Positions 51,222 to 60,589 of a stretch of DNA of 64,000 nt are shown in pieces. The notes under the pieces were generated by a model, which worked only from the letters and a program-made list of their open reading frames with translations, ran no database searches and was not told the origin of the DNA. Source of the DNA: Bacteroidales bacterium UBA3696. Its GTDB lineage: Bacteria; Bacteroidota; Bacteroidia; Bacteroidales; Paludibacteraceae. The DNA is taken from NCBI GenBank assembly GCA_002372135.1, contig DFIN01000034.1:1-64000 (forward strand). Reading direction: 5' to 3'. Position 1 is the stretch's first letter; each line of letters opens with the position of its first letter. Made by a program: the position numbers and the translations under genes.

Positions 51222-51782
51222 ATGATCGAACCCAAACAGATTCAGCAAGAAGCCTCCGAGCAGATGGAAGCAGCCGTTATGTATCTGGACGATGCTTTGG
51301 CACATATTCGTGCCGGCAAAGCCAGTCCCCGTATTTTGGATGCTGTGCGTGTGGACTACTATGGTCAGATGAGCCCGCTCTCATCCGTTTCCACCATCAC
51401 GACTCCCGATGCCCGCACCATCCAAATCCAACCTTGGGAGAAGAAGATGCTGGGCGACATCGAGCGCGCCTTGATTAACTCCAATATCGGCTTGGCACCC
51501 AACAACAACGGCGAAGTCATTCGTCTCATTATCCCGCCGCTCACGGAGGAGCGTCGCCGCGACCTTGCCAAACAGTGCAAAGCTGAGGCTGAGAATGCCA
51601 AGGTGAGCATACGCAATGCCCGTCGGGATGCCATCGAAACCCTCAAAAAGCAAATCAAGGAAGGTCTGCCCGAGGATGCCGAAAAGGATGCCGAAAACGA
51701 GGTGCAAAAACTGCACGACAAGTTCATCAAGCAGGTGGACGAGGTCTATGCCAAGAAGGAGAAGGAGATAATGACCGTCTGA
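51222..51782 (+). CDS. frr: Ribosome recycling factor
   Basis: A 186-residue factor that, with EF-G, splits the post-termination ribosome. Motifs: LAHIRAGKASPRILD, VDYYGQMSPLSSVSTITTPD, IQPWEKKMLGDIERAL, IRLIIPPLTEERR and RRDAIETLKK. Normal length, complete. The final base of its stop codon is the first base of the ATG of the next gene. Confidence 0.97.
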   Translation: MIEPKQIQQEASEQMEAAVMYLDDALAHIRAGKASPRILDAVRVDYYGQMSPLSSVSTITTPDARTIQIQPWEKKMLGDIERALINSNIGLAPNNNGEVIRLIIPPLTEERRRDLAKQCKAEAENAKVSIRNARRDAIETLKKQIKEGLPEDAEKDAENEVQKLHDKFIKQVDEVYAKKEKEIMTV

Positions 51783-52846
51783 TGGTCTGCCGTCCCCCAC
51801 TGATTGTAATGTGTTTGCTCTGGTCGATTGCCCTCGTGGCAGTCGGTCAGACGGCGTGGTATGATAAGATAGCGGACTTACCCGCCATCGGAGCACCGAT
51901 TATCAATCTCTCGCCTGAAACAGGTTGGGTGTTCGGAGGGGTGGTACAGGGATATTTTCGCTGCAAAGACCAAAAGCAGACATCCATGGTTCAATTGTCG
52001 GGTGCATATTCGCTCCGATCGCAATGGTATATTCACTCGCACGGAACGATTTATGCAGGTAGTAAAAACCAATGGATGATTAGTTATGATGTAGGCTATC
52101 GGCATTACCCGGATGTTCGTTTCTATGTAGGCAATGAGTTCACTATCAAGGAAGGCATATCCTACCTCTCCGAACGAGCCCATATCAAGGCAACCGCATT
52201 GGCAGAAGTCGCACCCGGTTGGTCCATAGGACCGACCATTCAATATCTGTACGACAAAACGGACTTTGAGGATCTCATATCAACCGGCGGTATCGGGTTA
52301 TCAATATCCTACGATTCGCGTGACTTGCATTTCTATCCGACCCACGGTTGGTTCTTTCAAGTATCCGGTATACACTATGAGCCATTTAATGGAAATTTTA
52401 CACGCTCTGACTTGATAGAAAGCGATTTGCGTCATTTCATTCCTATCTATCGACAACTGCTGTTTGCATGGCAGTTTCGCACCCAATGGAGTATAGGCGG
52501 TGCTATGCCCTATCAGTTGCTGCCGTCCTTGGGAGGTGAAGACCTTGTGCGCGGACTGCGGGCAAACATGTTTCGAGACCAAGCACTCTTAGCGTTGCAA
52601 GCCGAATTACGCATCCCCATCTATCGACAACTGAGCGGTACGGTCTTTGCCGGTATAGGTGATGTCTATAACTATAATGAATGGCAATGGGTAATGCCCA
52701 AAGTAGGCTATGGATTGGGGCTTCGTGTTGCCATCAACAAGTCGAAAATCAATATCCGCTTTGACGTAGCCCGCAATAACCTTTATAAGTCGTGGAATAC
52801 GATGGAGAGTTATTCTTTCTATCTGACCACTACGGAAGCCTTTTAA
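51782..52846 (+). CDS. Omp85-family outer-membrane barrel protein without POTRA domains
   Basis: A 354-residue exported protein with a signal peptide (about 1-23, ending VGQ) and a 16-stranded barrel-like pattern of alternating strands. The Omp85 signature GLRANMFRDQ lies near residue 262, and the chain ends in phenylalanine (TTTEAF) as outer-membrane barrels do. It lacks the periplasmic POTRA repeats of BamA and TamA, so it is a short Omp85/surface-antigen type with unknown cargo. The start overlaps the frr stop by one base (TGATG), implying coupled translation. Confidence 0.8.
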   Translation: MVCRPPLIVMCLLWSIALVAVGQTAWYDKIADLPAIGAPIINLSPETGWVFGGVVQGYFRCKDQKQTSMVQLSGAYSLRSQWYIHSHGTIYAGSKNQWMISYDVGYRHYPDVRFYVGNEFTIKEGISYLSERAHIKATALAEVAPGWSIGPTIQYLYDKTDFEDLISTGGIGLSISYDSRDLHFYPTHGWFFQVSGIHYEPFNGNFTRSDLIESDLRHFIPIYRQLLFAWQFRTQWSIGGAMPYQLLPSLGGEDLVRGLRANMFRDQALLALQAELRIPIYRQLSGTVFAGIGDVYNYNEWQWVMPKVGYGLGLRVAINKSKINIRFDVARNNLYKSWNTMESYSFYLTTTEAF

Positions 52847-52873
52847 CCTTAGTATATCCAGTACAACCTTTGT

Positions 52874-53797
52874 ATGCAAGGACTTGTTATCAAAACCACC
52901 GGAACTGCCTATTTGGTTCAGCCTGACGAGAGCACTTTGCCGCCCGTAACTTGCCAAATAAAAGGCAACTTTCGCATTCGCGGCATACGATCTACCAATC
53001 CTGCCGCCGTGGGCGACCGTGTGGAGGTGGAGCAACTGCCGGACGGCACCAACTGGCTTACCGACATCCTGCCCCGTCGCAACTACATCATACGCCGATC
53101 TACCAATCTGAGCAAGCAGGTACATATCCTTGCTGCCAATATAGATCAAGCCGTTTTGCTCGTTACCGTAGCCCATCCGGCAACTTCCACCACTTTTATC
53201 GACCGTTTTTTAGCGACAGCCGAGGCATATCGGATACCCGCAGTGCTGATGTTTAATAAAATAGATCTTTTAACTTCCGAACAACAAGCCACCCTACAAG
53301 AACTGCAACAACTCTACCAATCGTTAGGTTATCAGACACCGGCTATTTCGGCTACGAATCTGGATACCTCAACCGTATTGCCCCTCTTTGAAAATCGAAT
53401 AACGCTTCTTTCCGGCAATTCGGGAGTGGGTAAATCCACACTCCTCAATGCCGTACTCGGACAAGAGGTAACCCGAACAGCCGTTCTATCTACTGCTCAC
53501 GATGCCGGAATGCATACTACTACCTTCTCCCAAATGTATAGCATAGCCGGCGGGTGGATTATAGATACCCCGGGGATAAAAGGATTTGGTTCGGTCGAAA
53601 TGGAGAAAGAAGAAATAGGTCATTATTTTAGGGAGATTTTTTCCATATCACAGCGTTGCCGTTATAGCAATTGCTTGCATACCGGAGAACCGGGGTGTGC
53701 CGTCATACCTGCTATTGAACAAGGACAAATTGCTATGTCTCGTTATGATAGTTACCTTTCCCTTTTAGGCGATTGTACGCAAGACAAGTATCGATGA
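52874..53797 (+). CDS. rsgA: Ribosome small-subunit GTPase RsgA
   Basis: A 307-residue circularly permuted GTPase that acts in late 30S maturation. An N-terminal OB-fold (about 1-75) is followed by the permuted G motifs: G4 FNKIDLL, G5 ISATN, then G1 GNSGVGKSTL and G3 DTPGIKGFG. The C-terminal zinc site is CRYSNCLHTGEPGC. Complete. ATGA overlap with the next gene. Confidence 0.96.
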   Translation: MQGLVIKTTGTAYLVQPDESTLPPVTCQIKGNFRIRGIRSTNPAAVGDRVEVEQLPDGTNWLTDILPRRNYIIRRSTNLSKQVHILAANIDQAVLLVTVAHPATSTTFIDRFLATAEAYRIPAVLMFNKIDLLTSEQQATLQELQQLYQSLGYQTPAISATNLDTSTVLPLFENRITLLSGNSGVGKSTLLNAVLGQEVTRTAVLSTAHDAGMHTTTFSQMYSIAGGWIIDTPGIKGFGSVEMEKEEIGHYFREIFSISQRCRYSNCLHTGEPGCAVIPAIEQGQIAMSRYDSYLSLLGDCTQDKYR

Positions 53798-54222
53798 AAC
53801 CGGTCATCCATATCGAAAAACGCGGCGGAAAAGATTGTATTTTCTGTCCATTTCGCCGCAAATGGGTACGCTTTACGCCGGAAGAAGAAGTAAGGCAAAT
53901 CTTTCTATGGCACCTCGTCTATCGTTACATGTATCCCGCGTCGCATATAGGCGTTGAAGTGCAACTGCCTTCCGGACAAAGAGCCGATGCCGTCGTCTAT
54001 GACGACCGTCTCCAACCTCTTATGTTGGTCGAGTTTAAGGCTCCCAACGTACCTTTGACCCAACTTACGCTGGACCAAGCCGCGGTCTATAACCGCATGC
54101 TTCATGTGCCGCTGCTCGTCCTGCATAATCGCAAACAAACCGTTGTTGCCCAAATACGAAACCAAGACATACAATTCTTACCCGATATACCGAAATATGG
54201 AAACCATCATCACGCTCAATGA
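53794..54222 (+). CDS. HsdR N-terminal-type (HSDR_N_2) nuclease-domain protein
   Basis: A 142-residue stand-alone protein with the type I restriction enzyme R-subunit N-terminal fold. The PD-(D/E)xK elements are GQRADAVVYDDR and LMLVEFKAPNV; FTPEEEVRQIFLWHLVYRYMYP precedes them. No HsdM, HsdS or helicase domain is nearby, so this is not a restriction system. Such short proteins are common and conserved in Bacteroidales next to housekeeping genes; their role is unknown. Overlaps rsgA by 4 bases and phoH by 26 bases. Confidence 0.85.
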   Translation: MKPVIHIEKRGGKDCIFCPFRRKWVRFTPEEEVRQIFLWHLVYRYMYPASHIGVEVQLPSGQRADAVVYDDRLQPLMLVEFKAPNVPLTQLTLDQAAVYNRMLHVPLLVLHNRKQTVVAQIRNQDIQFLPDIPKYGNHHHAQ

Positions 54223-55168
54223 CTTGTTGGATACCGCTGCCTTCTACGGTACGAATAATGCCAATATCATTTGCTTAAAGCAGCAATTCCCCTCTATACG
54301 CGTTGTGGCACGCGGTTATCAGATTAAAGTAGCGGGTGCCGAAGCGGAGGTCAATCGTTTTGAGCAAGTGGTTCACCGCTGCGAGCAGTATTGCATGCAG
54401 TCCGGACAGTTGACCGAACAGCAAGTGTTGCAGGTGATTCATGGCGAACTGCCCGCTTCGCCTTCTCCCGAACACCTTATTGTGCACGGTGTACAGGGAA
54501 AAACAATTACGGCGCGAAGTGAACACCAGCAGCAACTCGTGTCCGCCTACAATCGCAATGATCTGCTTTTTGCCATCGGTCCTGCCGGCAGCGGCAAGAC
54601 TTATACGGCTATTGCGCTGGCAGTTCGTGCACTGAAAAACAAAGAAGTAAGACGCATTATTCTCAGCCGTCCCGCTGTGGAAGCCGGTGAAAAACTCGGA
54701 TTTCTCCCCGGCGATATGCGCGATAAGATAGACCCCTACTTGCAGCCGCTGTATGATGCCTTGCAGGATATGATTCCAAGTGGCAAACTCAACGAGTATA
54801 TGGAGCGAGGCATTATCCAAATCGCCCCTCTCGCTTTTATGCGAGGCAGGACGCTTGCCGATGCGGTTGTCATCTTGGATGAAGCGCAGAACACTACCAT
54901 ACCTCAGATTAAGATGTTTTTGACGCGCTTGGGAATGGGGGGCAAGATGATCGTTACAGGCGACTTGACTCAGATTGACCTGCCTTCTTCCCAACGTTCA
55001 GGGCTGGCTGATGCCGTGGAGCGTTTAGGCGAAGTCAAGGGCGTATCTGTTGTCCGATTCACCGAGCGCGACATAGTTCGCCACCCGCTCGTAGGGCGTA
55101 TCGTGAAGGCTTACTCAATGCAACTTGTTGATTCTCGAACCATCGAGGCGCAACAGGATAAACAGTAG
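54197..55168 (+). CDS. phoH: PhoH-like ATPase
   Basis: A 323-residue P-loop ATPase of the PhoH/YbeZ family, linked to RNA metabolism and ribosome maturation. Walker A GPAGSGKTY, then SRPAVEAGEKLGFLPGD, Walker B VVILDEAQNTT and MIVTGDLTQIDLP with arginine-rich end. ATG 54197 is chosen as it starts the conserved region and needs only a 26-bp overlap with the HsdR_N gene. The 3' end overlaps the convergent rodA gene by 54 bp. ybeY is not adjacent. Confidence 0.93.
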   Translation: METIITLNDLLDTAAFYGTNNANIICLKQQFPSIRVVARGYQIKVAGAEAEVNRFEQVVHRCEQYCMQSGQLTEQQVLQVIHGELPASPSPEHLIVHGVQGKTITARSEHQQQLVSAYNRNDLLFAIGPAGSGKTYTAIALAVRALKNKEVRRIILSRPAVEAGEKLGFLPGDMRDKIDPYLQPLYDALQDMIPSGKLNEYMERGIIQIAPLAFMRGRTLADAVVILDEAQNTTIPQIKMFLTRLGMGGKMIVTGDLTQIDLPSSQRSGLADAVERLGEVKGVSVVRFTERDIVRHPLVGRIVKAYSMQLVDSRTIEAQQDKQ

Positions 55169-56275
55169 TAAGGTGAACCCCCAGAATGAGGAGCCGCCAT
55201 AACTGAAGAATGGCAAGGGGATACCAATCACGGGCAACAACCCCAACACCATGCCTATGTTGATGGTGAAATGCAAAAAAAGAATACTTGCCACCGAGTA
55301 GGCATATACTTGCGAAAAAACATCTCTTTGGCGCAAAGCAATATAAATGATGCGCAGGATAAGGGCTACGTATAGCGCAATCAGAATAAAACAGCCCACA
55401 AATCCCCATTCCTCACCTACTGTGCAGAAGATGAAGTCGGTATGCTGTTCCGGCACAAAACTGAGTTTGGTCTGCGTACCTTGTAGGAAACCCTTTCCGA
55501 GGAAGCGTCCGGAGCCGATGGCGATGAGCGATTGTGCCACGTTATAACCGACTCCCATAGGGTCTTCACGAATACCAAGCACCACTTCAATACGGGCTAA
55601 TTGGTGAGGTTGCAACACTTTTTCCAACCACTCGTGCGGAATAATCTGCAACTTGAGAACGGCTACGCCTAATAGGATGGCAATCACTCCGTAAAGTAGC
55701 AATTTGCCGGACATACCTTGCGTATAAAAAACAAGCAAGAAGGCTGCAAACACAAGGGCTGAACCCGTCTCTTTTTGCCATACCATAATCAGTACCATAG
55801 GGATACCGATGAGTAGGAACGGTTTGACCAAGTCGCGCCACGAACGAACGGCATACCCGTAACCGCTCATGCTTTTGGCCACAGCGATTGCCGTTATGAA
55901 TTTAGCAAATTCGGCAGGCTGCAACTTGATAGGTCCGAAGGCAATCCATGACAAGGAGCCCTTGGTGTCATACGCCAATAAGGGGGTAATGATAAGCAAA
56001 ACGACCATCAACCCGTACAGCCAATAGCCCAACACGTCGTACAACTTCTCGTCTATCATAAGTACAACCAGACCCATAACGAGGGCGGTGGCTATCCAAA
56101 CCAACTGTTTGCCGGCGTTGTTGGAGAAAGAGAATATGGACGTTTGCTCAAAATTATAGCAAGCACCGTAGATATTCACCCAGCCAAACAAGGCAATAGC
56201 CATGTAGATGCCTACTGTAATCCAGTCCACCCCTTTCCAAATCGAGTTGCGTGTATTTACCGAATAGGTTCCCAT
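55115..56275 (-). CDS. rodA: Rod-shape peptidoglycan glycosyltransferase RodA
   Basis: A 386-residue polytopic SEDS protein that polymerises lipid II during elongation with PBP2. Conserved segments: GSLSWIAFGPIKLQPAEFAKF, WQKETGSALVFAAF, the long periplasmic loop with QSLIAIGSGRFLGKGFLQGTQ (as one block) and FVPEQHTDFIFCTVGEEWGF, and the C-terminal LPVIGIPLPFFSYGGSS. Two bp after mrdA. The final 18 codons overlap phoH on the other strand. Confidence 0.95.
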   Translation of the reverse strand: MGTYSVNTRNSIWKGVDWITVGIYMAIALFGWVNIYGACYNFEQTSIFSFSNNAGKQLVWIATALVMGLVVLMIDEKLYDVLGYWLYGLMVVLLIITPLLAYDTKGSLSWIAFGPIKLQPAEFAKFITAIAVAKSMSGYGYAVRSWRDLVKPFLLIGIPMVLIMVWQKETGSALVFAAFLLVFYTQGMSGKLLLYGVIAILLGVAVLKLQIIPHEWLEKVLQPHQLARIEVVLGIREDPMGVGYNVAQSLIAIGSGRFLGKGFLQGTQTKLSFVPEQHTDFIFCTVGEEWGFVGCFILIALYVALILRIIYIALRQRDVFSQVYAYSVASILFLHFTINIGMVLGLLPVIGIPLPFFSYGGSSFWGFTLLLFILLRLDGSRINKLH

Positions 56276-56277
56276 TC

Positions 56278-58146
56278 CTAGTTGTTCGTTGATTTTGGAT
56301 TTTGCATACTAATGGTTGTTGAAATGAGTTGCGCTTGACTGATGCGTTCCAGTAAGTCGGGTCGCGAAATAGAGTCCGTCAGGTATTGTTCCATCATCAA
56401 GGAGGCTACCGGGCAAGCCCATGTGGCTCCGAAGCCGGCATTCTCTACCACGACTGCAACGGCAATTTGAGGGTCATCCAAAGGGGCAAAGCCGATAAAA
56501 ATAGCATGATCCTTGCCGTGCGGGTTCTGTACCGTTCCTGTCTTGCCGCACATCTGCAAGTCGGGCAGGTTGTACCATCTGCCTGTTCCATGGGCCATCA
56601 CGCGCGACATACCACGTTGTACCACACCGAAATGCGCCGAATCAACCATCGTGTTATGACGCTCAATAGCCGGCATAGAGGGCAGCGGGCGAACCAAATG
56701 AGGGGTCATATAGTAGCCGCCATTGGCTATGCAGGCTGCCTCATTGGCTAATTGGAGGGGAGTAACCAGTATCTCGCCCTGACCGATACTCAGCGATCGG
56801 ATAGTCAATGCGCGCCAACCGGTCTCGCCATAGAACTTTGAGTATGTTTTGGCGCGTGGGATACTGCCGGTGGCCTGATTGGATATGTCGCTGTCAAAAC
56901 GGTCAGCAAAGCCGAAACTGACCACATGATCTCGCCATGTGTCGTAGGTCTTGCGGAAAGTGGCATTGCGCAGTCCATAGCCGTGCAACTCCAATATGTC
57001 GCGGTACTCCTGCCAGAAATAGGGATTGCATGATTGTTCAATAGCCGCTTCCAACGATACGGGTGAACCGTGATGGTGGGTGCATTTAATCGGAGTAGAG
57101 GCAGGACCATTGCAACCATACAATGTAGAAGGCGTGATAGCACCCATTTGCAAACCCACCAGTGCCTGAATCAATTTGAACGTGGAGCCGGGCGGGTATT
57201 GTGCCTGTACGGCACGGTTCATAAGCGGTTTATGCGGGTCGTTGAGCAGCGCGGCATAGTTCTTCGACCGCTGCCTGCCTACCAAACTATGCGGATTCCA
57301 TGATGGGGCAGATACCATAGCCAACACCTCCCCCGTCTTCGGCTCAATGGCAACCGCACTGCCCATCTTCCCTTGTAATAAGTGTTCTGCCAATTGCTGC
57401 AGGCGGATATCAATAGTCAGTTGCAAGTCCGTACCGGACACGGGTGCATAGTCCAATTCGCCGTTGTGATAACTGCCTTGAATGCGTCCTTTCGAGTCGC
57501 GCATCAGCACTTCTACTCCTTTTGTACCGCGTAGCAGTGTTTCGTATTGACGCTCTATTCCATCCCTGCCGGAATAGTCGCCGAGGGTGTAATAGGAGTC
57601 TGATTCCAAGTCTTTGCGATTCACTTCTCCCACGCTACCCACTATGTGTGCCGCTGATGCGTATTTATAGTCGCGCAAGGTACGCTTGCGAATACTCACG
57701 CCGGCAAATTGGTATAGATGTTCCTGTACCGATGCTACATCCTCGCCCGACAACATGCCCCAAAACAGTTGTGGTGTATAGGGCGAATAACCTCGGTTGC
57801 GGCTGCGGTCGCACATCTCCTGCATACGTGCCTCAAATTGCTCAATACTAATCTGCATCGCGTTGCAAAATGCCAGTGTGTCAAACCCCATATTCTTCAT
57901 ATCGCGCACTACGACCATCACGTCATAGACCGGCTGATTAAATACAATCAAGCTGTCGTTCCGGTCATAAATCAGTCCCCGCGACGGATAGATAGTCTGG
58001 CGCACTAAGGCATTACCTTCCGACTTGTCTAAGGTGGATGTGTCGATGACCTGCAAGTAAAACAAGCGTCCGATAAAAATAAGAGCCACTCCGACCACAA
58101 TGGCTCCTAACACATAGCCCCGCTTATAGTACTGTGCGTTAATCAT
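56278..58146 (-). CDS. mrdA: Penicillin-binding protein 2
   Basis: A 622-residue monofunctional class B transpeptidase for lateral wall growth. N-terminal transmembrane anchor (about 12-32), a pedestal/dimerisation domain with RGLIYDRNDSLIV, and the transpeptidase domain: SxxK in PPGSTFKLIQAL, SxN in EQSCNPYFW, KTG in CGKTGTVQN. ATG 58146 is chosen because it overlaps the mreD stop by 4 bases. Partner of RodA encoded directly downstream. Confidence 0.95.
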   Translation of the reverse strand: MINAQYYKRGYVLGAIVVGVALIFIGRLFYLQVIDTSTLDKSEGNALVRQTIYPSRGLIYDRNDSLIVFNQPVYDVMVVVRDMKNMGFDTLAFCNAMQISIEQFEARMQEMCDRSRNRGYSPYTPQLFWGMLSGEDVASVQEHLYQFAGVSIRKRTLRDYKYASAAHIVGSVGEVNRKDLESDSYYTLGDYSGRDGIERQYETLLRGTKGVEVLMRDSKGRIQGSYHNGELDYAPVSGTDLQLTIDIRLQQLAEHLLQGKMGSAVAIEPKTGEVLAMVSAPSWNPHSLVGRQRSKNYAALLNDPHKPLMNRAVQAQYPPGSTFKLIQALVGLQMGAITPSTLYGCNGPASTPIKCTHHHGSPVSLEAAIEQSCNPYFWQEYRDILELHGYGLRNATFRKTYDTWRDHVVSFGFADRFDSDISNQATGSIPRAKTYSKFYGETGWRALTIRSLSIGQGEILVTPLQLANEAACIANGGYYMTPHLVRPLPSMPAIERHNTMVDSAHFGVVQRGMSRVMAHGTGRWYNLPDLQMCGKTGTVQNPHGKDHAIFIGFAPLDDPQIAVAVVVENAGFGATWACPVASLMMEQYLTDSISRPDLLERISQAQLISTTISMQNPKSTNN

Positions 58147-58637
58147 GACCGATGAATAAGAAAACCGTAGGCAAAAATACAACCTAACGTGATGATACTA
58201 CTGAATACGACTTGAAGCAAAACCCAGTACCATAGTTGCCAACTCCATGTATCTAATGCAAATACCCACAGGTGATGCAACAGGGTGAGTATCACCGTAA
58301 GGCGCACAAAGGGCAGTACGCCTATCGTTTCCGGTACGATAGCACTTACTAATCGCTCTGAATCTTGTACCATACGACTGAGCATAATCGGTCGAAGCCA
58401 TGATATCAGCACGCAAGCCGAAGTATGAATGCCGGGAGTAGAGCAAATACAATCCATCAGGCAACCCAATGCAAACCCCGTCAGTATCTCCGCCCAACGC
58501 GGCATAAGCGGCATACATAGCAAAAGCAATATATATACGAACGGATGACACAACCCCCACAAATGCAGGTGGTTGAAAATCGCCATCTGAAGAAACAGAA
58601 GCAAGATGGCACCTAACAAAATACGAAGCCATTTCAT
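58143..58637 (-). CDS. mreD: Rod shape-determining protein MreD
   Basis: A 164-residue inner-membrane protein with about five helices. LQMAIFNHLHLWGLCHPFVYILLLL and GFALGCLMDCICSTPGIHTSACVLI (each a conserved region) match MreD of Bacteroidetes. Overlaps mreC by 4 bases and mrdA by 4 bases, so the whole cluster is translationally coupled. Confidence 0.92.
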   Translation of the reverse strand: MKWLRILLGAILLLFLQMAIFNHLHLWGLCHPFVYILLLLCMPLMPRWAEILTGFALGCLMDCICSTPGIHTSACVLISWLRPIMLSRMVQDSERLVSAIVPETIGVLPFVRLTVILTLLHHLWVFALDTWSWQLWYWVLLQVVFSSIITLGCIFAYGFLIHRS

Positions 58638-59458
58638 TGTTTCAAACGCATACTATCTTGCTGTGCGACAAGCTTATTATTCAGCACCTGCACATAGCGC
58701 AGGCTCTGAAAGTCGGTGGATAACTCTACGCGAATGGAGTAATAGGTATCTCCGTCAGGTAATTCCACCTCTTCTACCTTACCTATGGGTATGCCCTCTG
58801 CGAACAAACCGGTCAGACCGCTCGTTTCCACTATATCGCCTTGCCTAACTTCAATATGCCTACCTATGTCGTGTAAGTTGGCATAGCGCGGGGAGGGACC
58901 TGTCCATACCAAAAAACCGGTTTGACCATTTCGACGAATGCGGCACGACAAGCGCATCTTTGGATGAATAATCGGGATTACTTGGGCGAAATGTGAATTG
59001 ACGGCACCTACTACGCCCACCACGCCGTCGTGTGCAATCACGCCCTGTCCCGCTTGGATGCCGTCTCGCTCACCCTTATTGAGCACAAGGTAATTATGTT
59101 GGGATTGTGTGGCCATATCCACTACCTTTGCCGGTGTGTAAGACCATTGCAAATGTGAATACAGATACGTGCTGTCATGTTCTACCGAGTCTTCTACCAT
59201 TCCGTACAAGCGATTCAACTCTGTCAGCAAGCGGGCATTCTCCTCAGCCAAGTCGGCATTTTCACTTCGCAAATGAAAGTACTCGTCCGTGTTGGAAAGC
59301 AGCGTGTTACTCCACGCTATCACGCTGTTGGAGGCACTCAGAAAAGTCGATTGTTGCAACTTCTGCTCCGAAATCATCCACAAAAAAGCAGCAACCTCCA
59401 ACACCAAAAAGAGCAGGAAGTTGCTATATTCGCGTATGAACCGAAGCAGGTTTTGCAT
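58634..59458 (-). CDS. mreC: Rod shape-determining protein MreC
   Basis: A 274-residue bitopic protein: one N-terminal transmembrane helix (about 12-30), a coiled coil (about 60-90, including LRSENADLAEENARLLTELN) and the periplasmic beta domain with NYLVLNKGERDGIQAGQGVI, GVVGVVGAVNSHFAQVIPI and VETSGLTGLFAEGIPIGKV. It links MreB to the wall synthases. Six bp after mreB. Confidence 0.95.
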   Translation of the reverse strand: MQNLLRFIREYSNFLLFLVLEVAAFLWMISEQKLQQSTFLSASNSVIAWSNTLLSNTDEYFHLRSENADLAEENARLLTELNRLYGMVEDSVEHDSTYLYSHLQWSYTPAKVVDMATQSQHNYLVLNKGERDGIQAGQGVIAHDGVVGVVGAVNSHFAQVIPIIHPKMRLSCRIRRNGQTGFLVWTGPSPRYANLHDIGRHIEVRQGDIVETSGLTGLFAEGIPIGKVEEVELPDGDTYYSIRVELSTDFQSLRYVQVLNNKLVAQQDSMRLKQ

Positions 59459-59464
59459 CTCTCA

Positions 59465-60484
59465 CTATCGCATCAGGAAGGCAAAATTTTTCACATTCTT
59501 AAGCGCAATTCCCGTACCGCGAGAAACGGCATGCAGCGGGTCTTCAGCTACGTGAAAATCAATGGTCGTCTTGTCGGTCAATCGCTTTGCCAATCCGTGC
59601 AAGAGAGCACCGCCGCCGGTCAGGAAAATACCGCGTTTCACAATGTCTGCATACAGTTCAGGCGGTGTAATATCGAAAGCCTGCAGGATGGCCTGCTCAA
59701 TCTTGACAATACTCTTGTCCAAGCAGTGAGCAATCTCTTGGTAGGAAACAGGTACTTGCATAGGAAGAGCCGTTACTTTATTCGGACCGATAACTACATA
59801 GTCATCCAGCGGTTCGTCCAATTCCGGCAGGGCAGAACCAACGGCAATCTTAATGCGTTCAGCCGTGGGCTCGTCAATCTTCAAGTTGTGCATACGACCC
59901 ATATACTCAATGATATCATCGTTGAACTCATCACCGGCAGTCTGTATAGACTTGTTGGCTACAATACCTCCCAACGAAATAACCGCTATCTCAGTGGTAC
60001 CTCCGCCTATATCCACCACCATGCAACCTTCAGGACTTTCCACGTCTATCCCCATACCCAATGCCGCAGCCATAGGTTCAAAAATCATATACACATCTCT
60101 GCCGCCGGCGTGTTCGCTGCTGTCGCGCACCGCACGTATTTCCACCTCAGTAGAACCCGATGGAATGCAGATGACCATGCGAATACTCGGAGTGAACAGT
60201 TTATGCTTGTCGGGTATCATTTGTATGAGACCGCGTATCATCATTTCGCATGCGTAGAAATCCGCAATCACGCCTTTGCGCAGCGGGCGCGTGGTGCGAA
60301 TCATCGTTCCACCACGACCGATCATCTGCTGCGCCTTCCTGCCCACAGCCACCATCTTGTTGTCCGATGTGCTGATAGCCACTACGGAAGGCTCATCCAC
60401 TACCACCTTGTCGTTGCACATAATAATCGTATTGGCAGTACCAAGGTCAATGGCTAATTCTTGTGTAAATGAAAACAATGCCAT
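59465..60484 (-). CDS. mreB: Actin-like cell-shape protein MreB
   Basis: A 339-residue actin homologue forming membrane-bound filaments. Phosphate 1 motif IDLGTANTIIMC, phosphate 2 VVDIGGGTTEIAVIS, adenosine motif FLTGGGALLHGLAKR. Also VGRKAQQMIGR and VICIPSGSTEVE. Complete. First gene of mreBCD-mrdA-rodA, with its own promoter box at 60548-60555. Confidence 0.97.
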   Translation of the reverse strand: MALFSFTQELAIDLGTANTIIMCNDKVVVDEPSVVAISTSDNKMVAVGRKAQQMIGRGGTMIRTTRPLRKGVIADFYACEMMIRGLIQMIPDKHKLFTPSIRMVICIPSGSTEVEIRAVRDSSEHAGGRDVYMIFEPMAAALGMGIDVESPEGCMVVDIGGGTTEIAVISLGGIVANKSIQTAGDEFNDDIIEYMGRMHNLKIDEPTAERIKIAVGSALPELDEPLDDYVVIGPNKVTALPMQVPVSYQEIAHCLDKSIVKIEQAILQAFDITPPELYADIVKRGIFLTGGGALLHGLAKRLTDKTTIDFHVAEDPLHAVSRGTGIALKNVKNFAFLMR

Positions 60485-60547
60485 ATATGCTCTAATTTAT
60501 TAGGGTTTCGTTTTTTTGAAATTATCTTTTATTTGTTTGACAGCGCA

Positions 60548-60555
60548 CAAAAGTA
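60548..60555 (-). promoter_or_regulatory. -7 promoter box of the mre operon
   Basis: Reads TACTTTTG on the minus strand, 63 bp before the mreB start and 35 bp after the ileS stop. Confidence 0.77.
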
Positions 60556-60589
60556 CTCCTTTTTTGGAAAAGAAATGACACAATGTGCA

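Noticed and set aside
53794..54222. Part of a type I restriction-modification system
   Set aside because: Only the N-terminal nuclease-like domain is present, with no helicase, HsdM or HsdS; it is embedded between rsgA and phoH, which points to a conserved housekeeping-linked protein.
59177..60457. 426-codon open frame on the plus strand opposite mreB and mreC
   Set aside because: It mirrors two clearly identified essential genes; its translation is His/Arg-rich without domain features. An antisense shadow.
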